Below, one piece after another: positions 62,941 through 64,000 of a stretch of 64,000 bases of DNA. Position numbers and translations under genes: made by a program. Numbering within the stretch: the first letter of the stretch is position 1; each line of letters starts with the position of its first letter. Origin of the DNA: Clostridium sp. CAG:914 (GTDB lineage Bacteria; Bacillota_I; Bacilli_A; RF39; UBA660); assembly GCA_000437895.1 (NCBI GenBank), contig FR902162.1, forward strand, positions 26,024 through 90,023, read 5' to 3'. The notes below the pieces were generated by a model that was not told where the DNA came from, made no database searches, and saw nothing but the letters and a program-made list of their open reading frames with translations.

Positions 62941-64000
62941 ATGGAATATATTTGCTATAATATGAATGCATATAATTTACATATAGTAAATACTAAAAAA
63001 TTTAAAACAATCACCGTAGACATATGTTTTAGAGAAAAAATTAATAAAGATGAAATAACATTAAGAAACTTATTGAAAGAAATTATGGTAAATGCCTCAT
63101 ATGACTATCCAAGTGAAAGAGAGCTTATAAAAGCTACGGAAGAGTTATATGATTTAAAACTATTAACATCAACATATCGAATAGGAAATTATAATTTTCT
63201 ATCTATGAAGATTCGTTTTTTAAATGAAAAATACACAGAAAAAGGTATGAATTATGCATCTATTAAATTATTGTTAGATCTAATATTTAAACCAAAACTA
63301 GATGCTGATTTTGAAAAATGTAAAAATAAAATAGAAAAGAGTATACTTTCATTAAATGATAATAAAGTAAAGTATGCAATATCAAAATTGCTAGAAAGTA
63401 CAAAGGATATGCCATATTCTTATAATTTCTATGGAAATATAGAAGACTTAAATAAAATAACAATAGAAGATATAAAAAAATGTTATGAAAATCTTTTGAC
63501 TAACGATATAATCGATATATTTGTTGTTGGAGAAGTAAATCCAGAAGAAATAAAAAATATATTTAAGGAAAATTTCAAAGTAAAGACATTCCATAAAGTA
63601 GATAATAAAGTAATTGTAAAAGAACTAACACCACGTGCAAAAACTAATATAATTAGAGAACAAGATGATATTAATCAAATTCAACTAACTATTTTATGTA
63701 GTCTTAATAGTATAACAGAATATGAAAGAAAATATGTATCATTAGTATATTCAGAAATGTTAGGAGGAAGTGCAAATTCTATTCTATTTGATACTGTAAG
63801 AGAAAAAAAATCTTATGCATACTATGTCAATAGTATTATAAAACCATATGATAATAATATGATTATATACTCTGGAATCCATGAAGATAATGAAAAAGAA
63901 GTAATTAAATTAATAAAAAAATGTTTAAAAGACATTACAAAAGGAAAATTTAATGATGAAATATTTCTAAGTAGTAAAAATACAATAATTTCTTCATTAA
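62941..64000 (+). CDS. M16-family protein resembling YmfF (partial)
   Basis: Runs off the right edge after 353 codons. It matches the first half of M16-like proteins: FKTITVDICFREKINKDEIT, LRNLLKEIMVNAS, PYSYNFYGNIEDLNKITIED, GGSANSILFDTVREKKSYAY. The zinc motif HxxEH expected near residue 45 is absent (LLKEIMVNASYDYP), as in the non-catalytic partner YmfF of the YmfF/YmfH pair, associated with modification of elongation factor P in Bacillus. AAAGGAGGG precedes the ATG. A catalytic YmfH-like gene would be expected just downstream. Confidence 0.85.
   Translation, partial: MEYICYNMNAYNLHIVNTKKFKTITVDICFREKINKDEITLRNLLKEIMVNASYDYPSERELIKATEELYDLKLLTSTYRIGNYNFLSMKIRFLNEKYTEKGMNYASIKLLLDLIFKPKLDADFEKCKNKIEKSILSLNDNKVKYAISKLLESTKDMPYSYNFYGNIEDLNKITIEDIKKCYENLLTNDIIDIFVVGEVNPEEIKNIFKENFKVKTFHKVDNKVIVKELTPRAKTNIIREQDDINQIQLTILCSLNSITEYERKYVSLVYSEMLGGSANSILFDTVREKKSYAYYVNSIIKPYDNNMIIYSGIHEDNEKEVIKLIKKCLKDITKGKFNDEIFLSSKNTIISSL

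Noticed and set aside
1..64000. Mycoplasma-type code with TGA as Trp.
   Set aside because: TGA ends whiA and the 60-aa gene at 30047-30049, and conserved Trp residues are encoded by TGG.
1..64000. tRNA, rRNA or CRISPR arrays.
   Set aside because: I saw no tRNA-like cloverleaf, no rRNA segment and no array of regularly spaced repeats; most gaps are short and filled with terminators and promoters.

Overview
The window is AT-rich (mostly A/T in intergenic and third-codon positions) and reads with the standard bacterial code: TGA is a real stop (for example whiA at 48054-48056) and tryptophan is TGG. Gene content and order (pbpB-mraY-ftsW, polA-mutM, yvcK-whiA, yqfC-yqfD, a SpoIIAA-like/sporulation-sigma pair, phosphoketolase, PASTA and LysM proteins, many TasA-like surface proteins) point to an uncultured, low-GC, Gram-positive gut-type Bacillota of the RF39/Erysipelotrichia-like kind. 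That placement is inferred from gene content, not from a marker-gene phylogeny.

Region 1 (1-6.6 kb): a partial gene, a very large unrecognised repeat protein (1502 aa), an 859-bp gene-free stretch rich in short repeats and hairpins, and an FtsW that stops before its conserved last loop and helix. Region 2 (6.9-18.1 kb): a TasA-like surface gene split by a 10.7-kb integrative element. A large serine recombinase sits at the right end. Joining the two element ends rebuilds a near-symmetrical attP (15-bp perfect inverted arms around a 14-bp centre), and both junctions carry the 10-bp core TGAAACTACT. The cargo is a four-gene leftward operon: a small unknown protein with a C-terminal frameshift, an 855-aa protein with an ADP-ribosyltransferase-like N-terminal pattern, a metallophosphoesterase and a 1042-aa coiled-coil protein with a Cys cluster. 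The control region has a candidate small RNA, iteron-like repeats, a ribbon-helix-helix protein and a frameshifted small gene. This element is the best candidate for an undescribed system.

Region 3 (18.1-28 kb): mraY and pbpB on the minus strand, with a promoter-hairpin-terminator leader upstream of pbpB, then surface proteins, two polysaccharide deacetylases, a pilin-like protein, an acetyltransferase and phosphoketolase. Region 4 (28.1-35.8 kb): seven genes around a Ycf46-type AAA+ ATPase with coiled-coil and membrane partners, most of them unrecognised. Region 5 (35.8-39.2 kb): HIT protein and three TasA/camelysin-like exported proteins. Region 6 (39.2-52.8 kb): housekeeping genes polA, CDF transporter, mutM, thioredoxin-like, LysM, yvcK, whiA, tyrS, an E2-like acyltransferase lacking its catalytic His, acyl-CoA synthetase, folD. 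Region 7 (52.8-64 kb): a primary-type sigma factor whose C-terminal region 4 is duplicated (149-bp perfect repeat) with two different tails, a CNNM/CorC protein, a STAS-sigma pair, yqfC-yqfD, radC, a deoD-type phosphorylase and the start of a YmfF-like M16 protein.

Three genes (at about 13.9, 15.7 and 54.1 kb) are each broken by what looks like one missing A in a poly-A run. Either these are homopolymer sequencing errors or they are slippage sites, so those three gene ends should be read with care.
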